From assembly GCA_017536285.1 (NCBI GenBank), contig JAFXHP010000083.1:1-42390 (forward strand): DNA of 42,390 nucleotides. Direction: 5' to 3'. The DNA is from Clostridia bacterium. Its GTDB lineage: Bacteria > Bacillota_A > Clostridia > UMGS1883 > HGM11501. The stretch's first letter is position 1. Every line of letters starts with the position of its first letter. Made by a program: the position numbers and the translations under genes. Below, in pieces: positions 32,126-42,236 of this stretch. The notes under the pieces are model-generated. The model saw nothing but the letters and a program-made list of their open reading frames with translations, was not told where the DNA came from and ran no database searches.

Positions 32126-34000
32126 GTGAAATCAAACAAGGCTTCATTAGGAGATTTCTTGGAAAAATTCAACCAGGGCAATGCAACTGACGCTTATGAA
32201 TACATGGGCTGTCACAAAGCTTCATCAGGCGGCTTCATCTTCAGAGTCTGGGCCCCCAACGCCCGCTCAGTAAGGCTCACAGGCGACTTCAATTCATGGG
32301 ACAAGAACGCCTTTATGAACAATATAGGATACGGAGTTTTTGAACTTTCTGTTCCCTGTGCCAAGGTTTACGATTCCTATAAGTACTATATCGAAAAATC
32401 AGACGGTTCCTTTGTGTATAAGTGCGACCCATACGGATTTCACATGTGTACACGACCGGATAATGATTCCAAGGTTTATGACCTTGGCGGGTTCAAATGG
32501 ACCGACAAATCCTATATGACCAAAAATGCAAAAAAGAACACCCTTAACTCCCCTGTGAATATATATGAACTGCATTTAGGCTCATGGCGTAAGCACTCAG
32601 ACGGCAACTTTTTCTCATACCGCACGACTGCTGACGATCTGGTTCACTACTTAAAGGAAATGAATTACACCCATGTGGAGCTTATGCCTGTGTCGGAATA
32701 TCCTTTTGATCCTTCCTGGGGTTATCAGGTGACAGGCTACTATGCTCCCACCTCCCGTTACGGAACACCACACGATTTCATGTATCTTGTAAACACATGT
32801 CACGAAGCAGGAATAGGCGTTATTATAGATTGGGTTGGTGCACATTTTCCCAAAGATGAATACGGCCTCATAGAATTTGACGGCACATGCTGTTATGAAT
32901 CAAACGACTATTTGATGAACGAACACCCCGACTGGAACACAAGAATTTTTAACTACGGAAGAAACGAAGTCCGCTCATTTCTTATATCAAATGTATTATA
33001 CTGGCTGGACAAGTATCATATAGACGGAATAAGAGTTGATGCCGTGGCTTCCATGCTTTACCTGGACTACGGAAGAAGCGGCAGAGAATGGCACCCGAAT
33101 TATTTCGGCGGCAAAGAAAATTTAGAGGCCATAGACTTCATGCGAAAAATGAATGCCGCAGCGTTTGCCTTCAAGCCTTCCGTTATGATGATTGCAGAAG
33201 AATCCACCATCTTCCCAATGGTAACAAAACCCGATTATATGGGCGGTCTTGGCTTTAACTATAAGTGGAATATGGGTTGGATGAACGATATGCTCAAATA
33301 TATTTCCAACGATCCTCTGTTCAGAAAAAGCATTCACGGAATGTTGACCCATTCATTTTCCTACGCTTTCACGGAAAATTATATCCTTCCCCTCTCCCAC
33401 GACGAGGTGGTTCACGGAAAGTGTTCGATGATCGGAAAGATGCCCGGAGTTTACGAAGACAAATTTTCAAATCTCAGAACTTTTTATGCATACATGGTGG
33501 CACACCCCGGAAAGAAGCTCACCTTTATGGGAAGTGAGTTTGCCCAGTTTATTGAGTGGGATTTCAAGAAAGAGCTGGACTGGTTCCTGCTTTCCGTAGA
33601 TGCTCATAAAAAAATGCATAAATTTGTAAAAGACCTAAACCGCTTTTATCTTGATAATCCTCCGCTGTATGAGATGGACACAGAACAGGAGGGCACATCC
33701 TGGATAAGCGGAGACGATGCGGACCAAAGCATTATCGTTTTCAGAAGAATTGATAAAAAAGGCGACGAGCTTATCATTATCTGCAACTTCTGCCCCGTAA
33801 GGCGTGATAAATACAGAATCGGAATCCCTTACGGAAAAAAGATAACCCCTGTATTTTCATCGGACTATAAGAAATACGGCGGTACCGGAACACCCCTTCG
33901 CACCGTTCCGGTAAAGGCAATACCTTATCACGGACTCGAAAATTCATCAGAGGTAACCATTCCCCCGATGAGCGTAACTTTTTATAAAATAGTCAAATAA
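32126..34000 (+). CDS. glgB: 1,4-alpha-glucan branching enzyme GlgB
   Basis: 624 residues, GH13. It cuts alpha-1,4 chains and rejoins them as alpha-1,6 branches in glycogen. An N-terminal CBM48 (FIFRVWAPNARSVRLTGDFNSWD) precedes the barrel. Seen: ELMPVSEYPFDPSWGYQVTGYYAPTSRYG (about positions 187-215), the nucleophile Asp305 in DGIRVDA, the acid/base Glu in AEEST (358) and LSHDEVVHGK with Asp426. The start is a GTG with AGAGGTGA 7 bp before. It is the first gene of the glycogen operon, 17 bp before glgC. Confidence 0.97.
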   Translation: MKSNKASLGDFLEKFNQGNATDAYEYMGCHKASSGGFIFRVWAPNARSVRLTGDFNSWDKNAFMNNIGYGVFELSVPCAKVYDSYKYYIEKSDGSFVYKCDPYGFHMCTRPDNDSKVYDLGGFKWTDKSYMTKNAKKNTLNSPVNIYELHLGSWRKHSDGNFFSYRTTADDLVHYLKEMNYTHVELMPVSEYPFDPSWGYQVTGYYAPTSRYGTPHDFMYLVNTCHEAGIGVIIDWVGAHFPKDEYGLIEFDGTCCYESNDYLMNEHPDWNTRIFNYGRNEVRSFLISNVLYWLDKYHIDGIRVDAVASMLYLDYGRSGREWHPNYFGGKENLEAIDFMRKMNAAAFAFKPSVMMIAEESTIFPMVTKPDYMGGLGFNYKWNMGWMNDMLKYISNDPLFRKSIHGMLTHSFSYAFTENYILPLSHDEVVHGKCSMIGKMPGVYEDKFSNLRTFYAYMVAHPGKKLTFMGSEFAQFIEWDFKKELDWFLLSVDAHKKMHKFVKDLNRFYLDNPPLYEMDTEQEGTSWISGDDADQSIIVFRRIDKKGDELIIICNFCPVRRDKYRIGIPYGKKITPVFSSDYKKYGGTGTPLRTVPVKAIPYHGLENSSEVTIPPMSVTFYKIVK

Positions 34001-34017
34001 TGTTAGGAGGGCTTTAA

Positions 34018-35208
34018 ATGTTAAACAAGAGCAAAGAATGTGTAGCAATTCTCCTCGCGGGAGGACAGGGCAGCAGACTTATGGTTTTAACCGAGGAAAC
34101 CGCAAAGCCTGCAGTTCCCTTTGGAGGGAAGTACAGAATTATCGACTTTCCCCTTTCCAATTGCGTAAACTCCGGCATTGACACCGTTGGTATTCTGACA
34201 CAATATCAGCCTTTGGAGCTTAACGATTATGTGGGCACAGGTCGCCCATGGGGACTTAATCGTAATTTTGGCGGAGCACATATCCTTCCGCCATACTCCA
34301 AGAGTAAAAAATCCGAGTGGTATAAGGGCACAGCAAACGCCGTATACCAGAACATTCCATTTATTGAGCGTTACAACCCCGAATATGTCCTGATTCTGTC
34401 AGGTGACCACATCTACAAAATGGACTATTCAAAGATGCTTGATTTCCACAAGGAAAAGAATTCCGAATGTACCATCGCCGTACTGGATGTTCCCATCGAA
34501 GAGGCAAGCAGATTCGGAATAATGAACGTAAACCCCGATTCTTCCATTTACGAATTTGAAGAAAAGCCGAAAAATCCCAAGAGCACAAAGGCTTCCATGG
34601 GTATTTACATTTTCAATTGGCAGCTTCTTCGTGATTATTTAATCGAAGACGAAGAGGATGAAACCTCCTCCAACGACTTTGGCAAAAACATCATCCCCAA
34701 GCTTATTGAAAACAATAAGAGACTTTTCGCTTACGGCTTTGAAGGTTACTGGAAGGATGTAGGAACAATCGACAGCTTATGGCAGGCAAACATGGATCTG
34801 CTTGATCCCGAAAGCGGACTTAACTTAAAGGATTCCAAGTTCAGAATTTATGCAAGAAACTATGCCCAGCCCTCAAGCTACATAGCAAAGAGTGCTACTA
34901 TTGATAATTCCTACGTTGCAGAAGGCTGCAGTATAAAAGGCACTGTTAAAAATTCCATCATTTCCACAGGCTGCACCATTGAAGAAGATGCTGTTGTCGA
35001 AGACAGCGTTATTATGCCAAACACCATAATAAGAAAGGGTGCAACTGTTAAATATGCCATCCTTTCCGAGAATGTTGAAATTGACAAAAACGCCCGCATC
35101 GGCGACAAGCCTGAATACTATTCCAAGTCGGAATGGGGCATTGCAGTCATCGGCAAAGGCAACATTATTGCGGCTAATACCGTAGTGAAGCCCAAGGAAA
35201 TTATATAA
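34018..35208 (+). CDS. glgC: Glucose-1-phosphate adenylyltransferase GlgC
   Basis: 396 residues. It makes ADP-glucose from glucose-1-phosphate and ATP, the first committed and usually allosterically controlled step of glycogen synthesis. Seen: the nucleotide loop LAGGQGSRL followed by [36 protein letters not shown] with the metal-binding Asp, GIMN and EKPKNP, and [20 protein letters not shown] left-handed beta-helix forms the C-terminal third. The full catalytic set marks this as the active subunit, paired with GlgD 14 bp downstream. Confidence 0.97.
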   Translation: MLNKSKECVAILLAGGQGSRLMVLTEETAKPAVPFGGKYRIIDFPLSNCVNSGIDTVGILTQYQPLELNDYVGTGRPWGLNRNFGGAHILPPYSKSKKSEWYKGTANAVYQNIPFIERYNPEYVLILSGDHIYKMDYSKMLDFHKEKNSECTIAVLDVPIEEASRFGIMNVNPDSSIYEFEEKPKNPKSTKASMGIYIFNWQLLRDYLIEDEEDETSSNDFGKNIIPKLIENNKRLFAYGFEGYWKDVGTIDSLWQANMDLLDPESGLNLKDSKFRIYARNYAQPSSYIAKSATIDNSYVAEGCSIKGTVKNSIISTGCTIEEDAVVEDSVIMPNTIIRKGATVKYAILSENVEIDKNARIGDKPEYYSKSEWGIAVIGKGNIIAANTVVKPKEII

Positions 35209-35222
35209 GGAGGCGTGTAACC

Positions 35223-36341
35223 ATGAATATGGCAGGTATTATATTTTCAAATCTTTTTGACGAAAATTTCGGCTTACTTACCAAAAACAGAACGGTGGCA
35301 TCTCTCCCCTTCGGCGGAAGATACCGTCTTATCGACTTTGTTTTATCAAATATGTCAAACTCCACAATAACCAATGTGGGTATCGTAACAAAGTATAACT
35401 ACAATTCCCTTATGGACCATTTGGGTTCCTCTGCAGAATGGGACTTAAACCGCAAAAACGGCGGAGTTTATCTCCTTCCTCCCTTCTCATCAGGCCAGAC
35501 TACGGTTTATCAGGGAAAGCTTGAAGCACTTTATTCCGCATTTTCATTTCTTGATAAGATAGACCAGGATTATGTGGTTTTATCCGACTCCACCGTAATC
35601 TGCAACATCGACTATGACGATGCGTTGGAATCGCACATAAAGTCCGGTGCTGACATAACTGTTATCGCCAACAAGGTTAAAGCAGACAAGCAGAGAAATT
35701 ATTCTATGATTACGGAAATGTCAAAGAAAAAAGTGACAGAAATTTTAGTTGACTATCCCGCATTGAAGGACGGTACTCTTGCCTCCATGGGTATGTACAT
35801 AATGGAAAAGCAAAAATTGGTTGCCGCAATAAAAGAGTCTGTTTCCAAGGGCAGACATCATTTAGAGCGAGACTTAATCCAGCGTGAATTCAATAAGGGC
35901 ACATTAAATGTAAATGTATTTGAATTCAAGGGTAAGGTTATAAGAAACAACAGCATCGCAACATATTTCAACAACAACTTAGCACTTATCTCAGACGAAG
36001 AATTGAGACGTGATATTTTCAACCCCGCACGTCCCATTTACACCAAGGTGCGTGACGAGGTTCCCACATTTTATGCTTCCACTTCTTCAGTAGACGAGTG
36101 TCTTGTTGCAGACGGTTGCAGAATTAAGGGAAATATCGAAAACTCCGTTCTCTTCCGTGATGTCAAGATAGAAAAAAATGCATCCGTTAAAAATTCAATC
36201 ATCATGCAGGGCAGCGTTATAGGCGAAGGTTGCGAAATCGAATACGCAATCATCGACAAGGATGCGAAAATATCCGCAGGTACCATACTTAAAGGTGCCA
36301 AAAACGCTCCCTTAATTGTAGAAAAAGGAGAAACAGTATGA
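35223..36341 (+). CDS. glgD: GlgD, regulatory homolog of ADP-glucose pyrophosphorylase
   Basis: 372 residues, homologous to GlgC along its length. The glycine-rich nucleotide loop is replaced by IIFSNLFDENFGLLT, and the GDH-type metal site by SDSTVICNIDY. The PFGGRYRLIDF segment and C-terminal beta-helix are kept. In Firmicutes such GlgD proteins form hetero-oligomers with GlgC and raise its activity without being fully catalytic themselves. AAGGAGG lies 9 bp before the ATG. Its stop overlaps glgA by 4 bp. Confidence 0.94.
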   Translation: MNMAGIIFSNLFDENFGLLTKNRTVASLPFGGRYRLIDFVLSNMSNSTITNVGIVTKYNYNSLMDHLGSSAEWDLNRKNGGVYLLPPFSSGQTTVYQGKLEALYSAFSFLDKIDQDYVVLSDSTVICNIDYDDALESHIKSGADITVIANKVKADKQRNYSMITEMSKKKVTEILVDYPALKDGTLASMGMYIMEKQKLVAAIKESVSKGRHHLERDLIQREFNKGTLNVNVFEFKGKVIRNNSIATYFNNNLALISDEELRRDIFNPARPIYTKVRDEVPTFYASTSSVDECLVADGCRIKGNIENSVLFRDVKIEKNASVKNSIIMQGSVIGEGCEIEYAIIDKDAKISAGTILKGAKNAPLIVEKGETV

Positions 36342-37765
36342 AAATACTTTTCGCAGCAAGTGAAGGTGCACCGTATATAAAATCCGGTGGCCTTGGTGAC
36401 GTAATTGAAGCACTTCCTTCGGAGCTTTCAAAGAATCCCGAATACGAGGTTTCGGTTGTGCTTCCCTACTATAAATCACTTAAGGAAAACCCTGACTTCA
36501 ATCCCGAGTTTATAAAAAGCTTTTATGTTTCCATTGCTTACAGGGATACTTATGTTGGTGTATTTACTCTTAAGAATAAAAATGTCACCTATTACTTTAT
36601 CGACAACGAATTTTATTTCCTTCGTGATGGTGGCTATTACGGTCATTTTGATGACGGCGAGCGTTTCGCTTATTATTCAAAGGCAATCCTTGCCTCCTTT
36701 GCCGAAATCGGATATTTTCCCGATATCATTCACTTGAATGACTGGCAGACGGCAACAATTCCCGTTTTCTTAAAGGCGTGCTACTCTCACATAGAAGCAT
36801 ATTCCAAAATAAAAACCGTGTTTACCATCCATAATATTGAATATCAGGGCAGAATGCCCATGGACTTTTCAGAAAACATTATGGAGCTTTCAGGCGAATG
36901 GAAAAATGTCTTGACTTATGACGGTGCCATCAACTTTATGAAGGGTGCAATTGTGGCATCCGACAAGATAACAACGGTTTCAAGGACATATGCTCACGAA
37001 ATAAAATACGCTTACTTTTCTCACGGGCTTGACCCCATTTTAAGAGAGAATGAATATAAGCTTACGGGTATTGTAAACGGAATAAATACTAATCTTTACA
37101 GTCCCAAGAATGACAAAAACATCCCCAAGAAGTTCTCCCCCACCAATCCTTCGGGCAAATACATCTGCAAGGAAGAACTTCAGAAGGAGCTGGGCCTTGA
37201 AGTGAGAAACGACGTTCCCATAGTTTCTATGGTTACCCGTCTTGTTTCCCACAAGGGACTTGAGCTTGTTGAATGTGTTATTCACGAAATGATGAAAAAT
37301 AACATTCAGCTTGTGGTGCTTGGTACAGGCGATTCCCGCTTTGAAGAAATGTTCCGCTTTGCAGAATATTACTATCCCGGTCGCTTAAAAGCATTAATTA
37401 CCTTCAACAGTGCTTTGGCAAGCCGCATTTATGCAGGAAGCGATTTATTCTTAATGCCGTCAAAGAGCGAACCCTGCGGGCTTTCACAGCTTATCGCAAT
37501 GCGTTACGGTACAATTCCGATAGTCCGTGAAACCGGCGGTCTTTTTGATACGGTACCCGCACTTAATACCGAAACACTTGAAGGAAAAGGTTTTACCTTT
37601 AAGCTTTTCAACGCTCACGATATGTTAAATGCAGTAGAACGTGCGGCAGAATTCTGGCACGATGAAGCCAAACGTGAAAAGCACATAAAGGCCCTTATGA
37701 AATATGACTCAAGTTGGTCTGAGCCGGTTAAGGAATACGGAGCAATTTATAACTCCTTAGTGTAA
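36338..37765 (+). CDS. glgA: Glycogen synthase GlgA (ADP-glucose type)
   Basis: 475 residues, family GT5. It extends alpha-1,4-glucan chains from ADP-glucose. Seen: MKILFAASEGAPYIKSGGLGDV with the KxGGL substrate motif at residues 15-19, HLNDWQTATIPVFLK, TIHNIEYQGRMP, GIVNGINTNLYSPKND, MVTRLVSHKGLELV, and SEPCGLSQLIAMRYGTIP with the catalytic glutamates. Translationally coupled to glgD (ATGA). Confidence 0.97.
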   Translation: MKILFAASEGAPYIKSGGLGDVIEALPSELSKNPEYEVSVVLPYYKSLKENPDFNPEFIKSFYVSIAYRDTYVGVFTLKNKNVTYYFIDNEFYFLRDGGYYGHFDDGERFAYYSKAILASFAEIGYFPDIIHLNDWQTATIPVFLKACYSHIEAYSKIKTVFTIHNIEYQGRMPMDFSENIMELSGEWKNVLTYDGAINFMKGAIVASDKITTVSRTYAHEIKYAYFSHGLDPILRENEYKLTGIVNGINTNLYSPKNDKNIPKKFSPTNPSGKYICKEELQKELGLEVRNDVPIVSMVTRLVSHKGLELVECVIHEMMKNNIQLVVLGTGDSRFEEMFRFAEYYYPGRLKALITFNSALASRIYAGSDLFLMPSKSEPCGLSQLIAMRYGTIPIVRETGGLFDTVPALNTETLEGKGFTFKLFNAHDMLNAVERAAEFWHDEAKREKHIKALMKYDSSWSEPVKEYGAIYNSLV

Positions 37766-37810
37766 CTTAAGAAAAAACTTGCTATTAATAATCTATAAAG
37801 GACGATATCA

Positions 37811-40228
37811 ATGAACTTAAAAAAAGACGAATTTAAAAAATTGCTTGAATCCGAATCCTTAAGAGGTTCGGGCTGTAGCCTTTCCGAGGCTTCAAAAATC
37901 CAGGTGTATAAGACACTATGCACCGTTCTTCGTGACCTGCTTGCAGAAGAACGCAAGAACTTCTCCGACGAGGTTACCGCAAAGGAGAAAAAACAGGTTT
38001 TCTATATGTCAATGGAATTCCTTGTTGGAACATCCCTTCACAACAACCTCTTCAACATGGGGCTTGAGGCAAAGGCAAAGAGCATCCTGGCAGGTGTAGG
38101 AATTGACCTTGCAGAGCTTTACGAAATGGAACCCGATGCAGGTCTTGGCAACGGCGGTCTCGGACGTCTCGCATCCTGCTATATGGATTCTATGACTACA
38201 CTGGGACTTCCCGGAACAGGCTTTTCCATCCGCTACGAATTTGGTATTTTCCGTCAGAAAATTGTTGACGGCTGGCAGATGGAATTTCCCGATGACTGGC
38301 TTTCTCTTGGTGATTCCTGGCTTCGTCCGAGACAGGATGAAGCCTTCGAAGTAAAATTCGGCGGCGAAGTTAAAGAATGGTTTGAAAACGGCAACTTCAA
38401 GTCTGAGCATGTAAACTACAACTCAGTAATGGCCGTTCCTTACGACCTCTTTATCTCAGGCTACAATTCAAAAGCGGTTAATCCCCTGGTACTCTGGAGT
38501 GCAAAATCCCCCTCCTCCGCATCCATTGACCTTAACTATTTCGTGCGCGGTGAACATTTAAAGGCTCTTGAAAGAAACACCATGGCAGAAGTTATAAGTA
38601 AGGTTTTATACCCTGCAGATGACCACATCGAAGGTAAGCGTTTAAGATTAAAGCAGCAGTATCTTCTTGTTTCCGCATCTCTTCAGAGCATCCTTAAAAA
38701 CCATATGAAGAATTACGGAACGCTCCGAAATCTTCCCGATAAGGTTGCTATTCACATCAACGATACCCATCCCGCACTTTGTGTGCCCGAGCTTATGAGA
38801 ATTTTAATTGACGAGTATTCCTTCGGATGGGATGAAGCGTGGGATATCACCTGCCGTACGCTTTCTTACACCAACCACACCGTCATGAGCGAGGCACTTG
38901 AGCGTTGGCCTGAGCATCTTTTCTCAGAGCTTCTTCCCCGAGTTTACAAGATTGTTGTTGAAATCAACCGTCGTCTTACCTCCGGGCTTTATGAAAGTTA
39001 TCCCGGTGATGTTGCAAAAATCGATTATATGGCGGCAATTTCCTGTGGAGAAGTCAAAATGGCAAATCTTTGCTTAGCTGCCTGCCACAAGATAAACGGT
39101 GTATCAAAGCTTCACTCCGAAATTTTAAAGGACAGCATTTTCCACGATTATTATGCCTTGACTCCCGACCGTTTCACCAACGTAACCAACGGTATAGCAT
39201 ACAGAAGATGGCTCTGCCAGGCTAACCCCGGACTCACCGCCCTTCTTAAAAACTTAATCGGCGACGGCTTTATGAAGGATGCAAATAAGCTAGAAGATCT
39301 TTTATCCTTCCGCGAAGATGCAACAGTTCTCGCTTCCCTCCGTGAGGTTAAGCGTGCAAATAAAATTCGTCTTGCAAACTACATTTCAACTGCAAACGGC
39401 ATAAATGTTGACCCCGATTCCATTTTCGATGTACAAATAAAGAGACTTCACGAGTATAAGAGACAGCTCTTAAACGCACTTCAGATAATCCACATGTACC
39501 GCATGATTAAAGAAAATCCTGACCTTGACATTCCTCCCCGCACCTTTATCTTTGCGGCAAAAGCATCCAGCGGTTATTTTATGGCAAAGCAGGTTATAAG
39601 ACTTATCTGTGCAATTGCCAACACCGTTAATGCAGATCCTGTCGCAAGAGAAAAAATAAAGGTTGTATTCTTGGAGGACTACAAAGTATCCTTAGCTGAA
39701 ATCATCATTCCTGCAGCTGAAATTTCCGAGCAGATTTCCATTGCCGGAAAGGAAGCATCGGGTACCGGTAATATGAAGCTTATGATTAACGGTGCCGTAA
39801 CACTCGGTACTCTTGACGGTGCAAATGTCGAAATTCACGAACAGGTTGGCGACGACAACATGTTCCTCTTCGGTCTTAAAGCACCTGAGGTTGAGGCCCT
39901 TTGGAGAAAAGGTTATGATCCTTTAAGTTACGTAAGACGTGACAGAGAGCTTTCCGCAATTCTTGAAATGCTTACAAACGGCTCCTTCGGTTCAAACTTT
40001 GATGATATTGTTAAATCACTCCTTTCAAATTCCTTCGGAACAGCCGATGCTTATATGACTCTTGCCGACTTCGGCGATTATGTAAGAGCGCAAGGATTGG
40101 TTTCCGAAACCTATAAAGACAGAGAGAAATTCACTAAGATGTCCCTTACCAATATTGCAAAGGCAGGCATTTTCTCAGCCGACCGTGCAATAAACGAGTA
40201 TGCAAAGAACATCTGGTACATGAAGTGA
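37811..40228 (+). CDS. glgP: Glycogen phosphorylase GlgP
   Basis: 805 residues, family GT35. It releases glucose-1-phosphate from glycogen using PLP. Seen: VFYMSMEFLVGTSLHNNLFN; ALGNGGLGRLA-type DAGLGNGGLGRLASCYMDS; HINDTHPALCVPELMRIL; QIKRLHEYKRQLLN; and EASGTGNMKLMINGAVTLGT with the PLP lysine. It sits 45 bp after glgA with AAAGGACG before the ATG, so synthesis and breakdown share one operon. No N-terminal phosphorylation region like that of animal enzymes is evident. Confidence 0.97.
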   Translation: MNLKKDEFKKLLESESLRGSGCSLSEASKIQVYKTLCTVLRDLLAEERKNFSDEVTAKEKKQVFYMSMEFLVGTSLHNNLFNMGLEAKAKSILAGVGIDLAELYEMEPDAGLGNGGLGRLASCYMDSMTTLGLPGTGFSIRYEFGIFRQKIVDGWQMEFPDDWLSLGDSWLRPRQDEAFEVKFGGEVKEWFENGNFKSEHVNYNSVMAVPYDLFISGYNSKAVNPLVLWSAKSPSSASIDLNYFVRGEHLKALERNTMAEVISKVLYPADDHIEGKRLRLKQQYLLVSASLQSILKNHMKNYGTLRNLPDKVAIHINDTHPALCVPELMRILIDEYSFGWDEAWDITCRTLSYTNHTVMSEALERWPEHLFSELLPRVYKIVVEINRRLTSGLYESYPGDVAKIDYMAAISCGEVKMANLCLAACHKINGVSKLHSEILKDSIFHDYYALTPDRFTNVTNGIAYRRWLCQANPGLTALLKNLIGDGFMKDANKLEDLLSFREDATVLASLREVKRANKIRLANYISTANGINVDPDSIFDVQIKRLHEYKRQLLNALQIIHMYRMIKENPDLDIPPRTFIFAAKASSGYFMAKQVIRLICAIANTVNADPVAREKIKVVFLEDYKVSLAEIIIPAAEISEQISIAGKEASGTGNMKLMINGAVTLGTLDGANVEIHEQVGDDNMFLFGLKAPEVEALWRKGYDPLSYVRRDRELSAILEMLTNGSFGSNFDDIVKSLLSNSFGTADAYMTLADFGDYVRAQGLVSETYKDREKFTKMSLTNIAKAGIFSADRAINEYAKNIWYMK

Positions 40229-40237
40229 AACTAATTT

Positions 40238-40270
40238 TTAAGGCACACAGGATTTTCCTGTGTGCCTTAA
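40238..40270 (+). other. Intra-operon hairpin between glgP and the GH13 gene
   Basis: A perfect 15-bp stem TTAAGGCACACAGGA / TCCTGTGTGCCTTAA with a TTT loop, 9 bp after the glgP stop. It lacks a following T-run (TGAAGG follows), so it is more likely an mRNA-stabilising or partial-termination element than a full terminator. Confidence 0.6.
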
Positions 40271-40286
40271 TGAAGGTAGGTAAAAC

Positions 40287-42086
40287 ATGCACATTTTATA
40301 CGACAGTAAATCAGAACTTCATAAAAAGCCCTTCGGTTGCCTTAAGAAGAACGAGGAGTGTACCATTTCCATACACATTCCCGAAAGTTGTAAAACCAAA
40401 AGGGCATATCTTTTAATAGAATCAGACGAGGGAATGAAATTAACACTTCCCCTCTCATGCATAAAAAAGGAAAATTCCTACGAGTACTACTCCGAAACCT
40501 TTTCTCTTTATAAGACAGGGCTTTACTTTTACCACTTTTTAATAGAGACGGAATGTTCAACCTTCCACCTTTATAAATGCGGCGATAGTGACACCAATAT
40601 GGAAGAGGGTGCATCCTGGCAGTTATCTTGCATTCCTTCAGATTTCACTGTGCCTTCCTGCTTCAAAGGCAGGGTTTATTATCAGATTTTTCCCGACCGT
40701 TTCTATAAGGAAAGAATTCTTTCTGCCGAGGATAAGAAAACGCCCTATCATCTACACGATGACGAAGGAGACATTCCGGTTTTTCTTCCCGATGAAAAGG
40801 GCATAATTCAAAATAACGACTTTTTTGGCGGGAACATAGAAGGCATAATAAAAAAGCTTCCCTATCTTAAGGATTTAGGGGTAGGCGTAATTTACTTAAA
40901 CCCGATTTTTTCGGCGTATTCCAACCACCGCTATGACACCTCTGACTACAAGAAAACAGATCCTCTCCTGGGCACTGAAGATGATTTCAAATCTCTTTGC
41001 GAAAAAGCACACGAACTTGGAATAAAAATACTTCTTGACGGCGTATTTTCCCATACAGGATGTGACAGCGTGTATTTTGATAAATACAATCGATATGGTA
41101 TGGGAGCATATCATAATCCTGACTCCCCTTATAAAGACTGGTATCAGTTCAATAATTATCCCGATTCCTACACATCATGGTGGGGTATCGACACATTGCC
41201 TTGCGTAAACGAGCTTTCCGAATCCTTCCTTAATTATATAATAGAAGATTCTGACAGTGTAGTTGCTCATTGGCTCACTTTGGGTGCTGACGGCTTCCGT
41301 TTGGACGTAGCGGACGAGCTTCCCGATGAATTTATTATAAAGCTAAGAAAAAGAGTAAAAGAGATAAATCCTGATGCTTTGGTATTGGGCGAAGTGTGGG
41401 AGGATGCATCAAACAAAGTTAGCTACAGCGTAAGGCGACGCTATTTTACCGCACCGGAGCTTGATTCGGTTATGAACTATCCTTTCAGGGATGCCATACT
41501 TTCATTTGTCAAGGGAAATATGTGTGCAAAGGATTTTGCCGCATCGGTTATGACCATATGCGAAAATTATCCCAGGGACGTTTTAGACGCTTTGATGAAC
41601 AGCCTGTCAACCCACGATACGCCAAGAATTTTAACCCTTCTCTCCGACGCTCCTTATATGGAGAAAAGAGAAGAAAGAGCTTTCTTCCGCCTTTCCGGTG
41701 AAATGAAAGAAAAAGCCATAAAGCGTCTTAAAACTGCAGCATTTTTGCAGTTTTGTCTTCCCGGTTGTCCCTGTATCTACTACGGCGACGAAGCCGGCAT
41801 GGAGGGATTTGAAGACCCCTTTAACCGTGCATTTTATCCCTGGGGCAAGGAAAACTCTGAAATACTTGATTTTTTCAAAGTTCTTGCCGAAATAAAAAAC
41901 TCACATATTGCTTTAAGGCTTGGCGATACCCGCTTTATCCCCATTGATGACAAAAGCTTATTAATGGAACGTAGGACCGATTCCGAGAAACTTTACGCTT
42001 ATGCGGGAAATGATGTTAGAGATATGACAGATGGAAAGGAAGTTATAATTTCAGGCGATAACTTCGCATTATACAAGGAGAAATAA
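40287..42086 (+). CDS. GH13 alpha-glucanase (neopullulanase/cyclomaltodextrinase-like)
   Basis: 599 residues. A beta-sandwich N-terminal domain (about 1-125) precedes a GH13 barrel that begins GRVYYQIFPDRFYKE. The four conserved regions are DGVFSH, GFRLDVADEL (nucleophile Asp340), LGEVWEDAS (acid/base Glu369) and NSLSTHDTPR (Asp444). No signal peptide is seen, so it acts in the cytoplasm. The QIFPDRF entry and domain plan fit enzymes that split maltodextrins, pullulan or cyclodextrins, and here it would trim or debranch glucans released with GlgP. The exact linkage preference cannot be read. The ATG has AGGTAGG upstream. It follows glgP with a hairpin between. Confidence 0.88.
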   Translation: MHILYDSKSELHKKPFGCLKKNEECTISIHIPESCKTKRAYLLIESDEGMKLTLPLSCIKKENSYEYYSETFSLYKTGLYFYHFLIETECSTFHLYKCGDSDTNMEEGASWQLSCIPSDFTVPSCFKGRVYYQIFPDRFYKERILSAEDKKTPYHLHDDEGDIPVFLPDEKGIIQNNDFFGGNIEGIIKKLPYLKDLGVGVIYLNPIFSAYSNHRYDTSDYKKTDPLLGTEDDFKSLCEKAHELGIKILLDGVFSHTGCDSVYFDKYNRYGMGAYHNPDSPYKDWYQFNNYPDSYTSWWGIDTLPCVNELSESFLNYIIEDSDSVVAHWLTLGADGFRLDVADELPDEFIIKLRKRVKEINPDALVLGEVWEDASNKVSYSVRRRYFTAPELDSVMNYPFRDAILSFVKGNMCAKDFAASVMTICENYPRDVLDALMNSLSTHDTPRILTLLSDAPYMEKREERAFFRLSGEMKEKAIKRLKTAAFLQFCLPGCPCIYYGDEAGMEGFEDPFNRAFYPWGKENSEILDFFKVLAEIKNSHIALRLGDTRFIPIDDKSLLMERRTDSEKLYAYAGNDVRDMTDGKEVIISGDNFALYKEK

Positions 42087-42087
42087 T

Positions 42088-42183
42088 ATGGATAAGAAAA
42101 AGAAAATGTATTTATACATCATTTTAATTATCGTTTTAATAATTTTCGCCCGCTGTGGCGTTTCCTATCTTTCAAACATTTAA
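42088..42183 (+). CDS. 31-residue single-pass membrane peptide
   Basis: A short gene directly after the GH13 stop codon: MDKKKKMYLYIILIIVLIIF followed by ARCGVSYLSNI. A Lys-rich head and about 16 consecutive hydrophobic residues give one membrane helix with the N-terminus inside. AAGGAG lies 7 bp before the ATG and a strong terminator follows 13 bp after the stop, so it is positioned as the last gene of the glycogen operon. No family is recognised. It could also be a chance reading frame, but the ribosome site and composition argue for translation. Confidence 0.65.
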   Translation: MDKKKKMYLYIILIIVLIIFARCGVSYLSNI

Positions 42184-42196
42184 AACTTTTCAAAAC

Positions 42197-42236
42197 AACA
42201 AAAACGACTGAACGATTTCGTTCAGTCGTTTTTGTT
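42197..42236. terminator. Terminator ending the glycogen operon (bidirectional)
   Basis: A 19-bp perfect stem, AACAAAAACGACTGAACGA and its complement, with a 2-base loop and A/T flanks. It also meets the stop codon of the convergent gene at the right edge. Confidence 0.92.
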
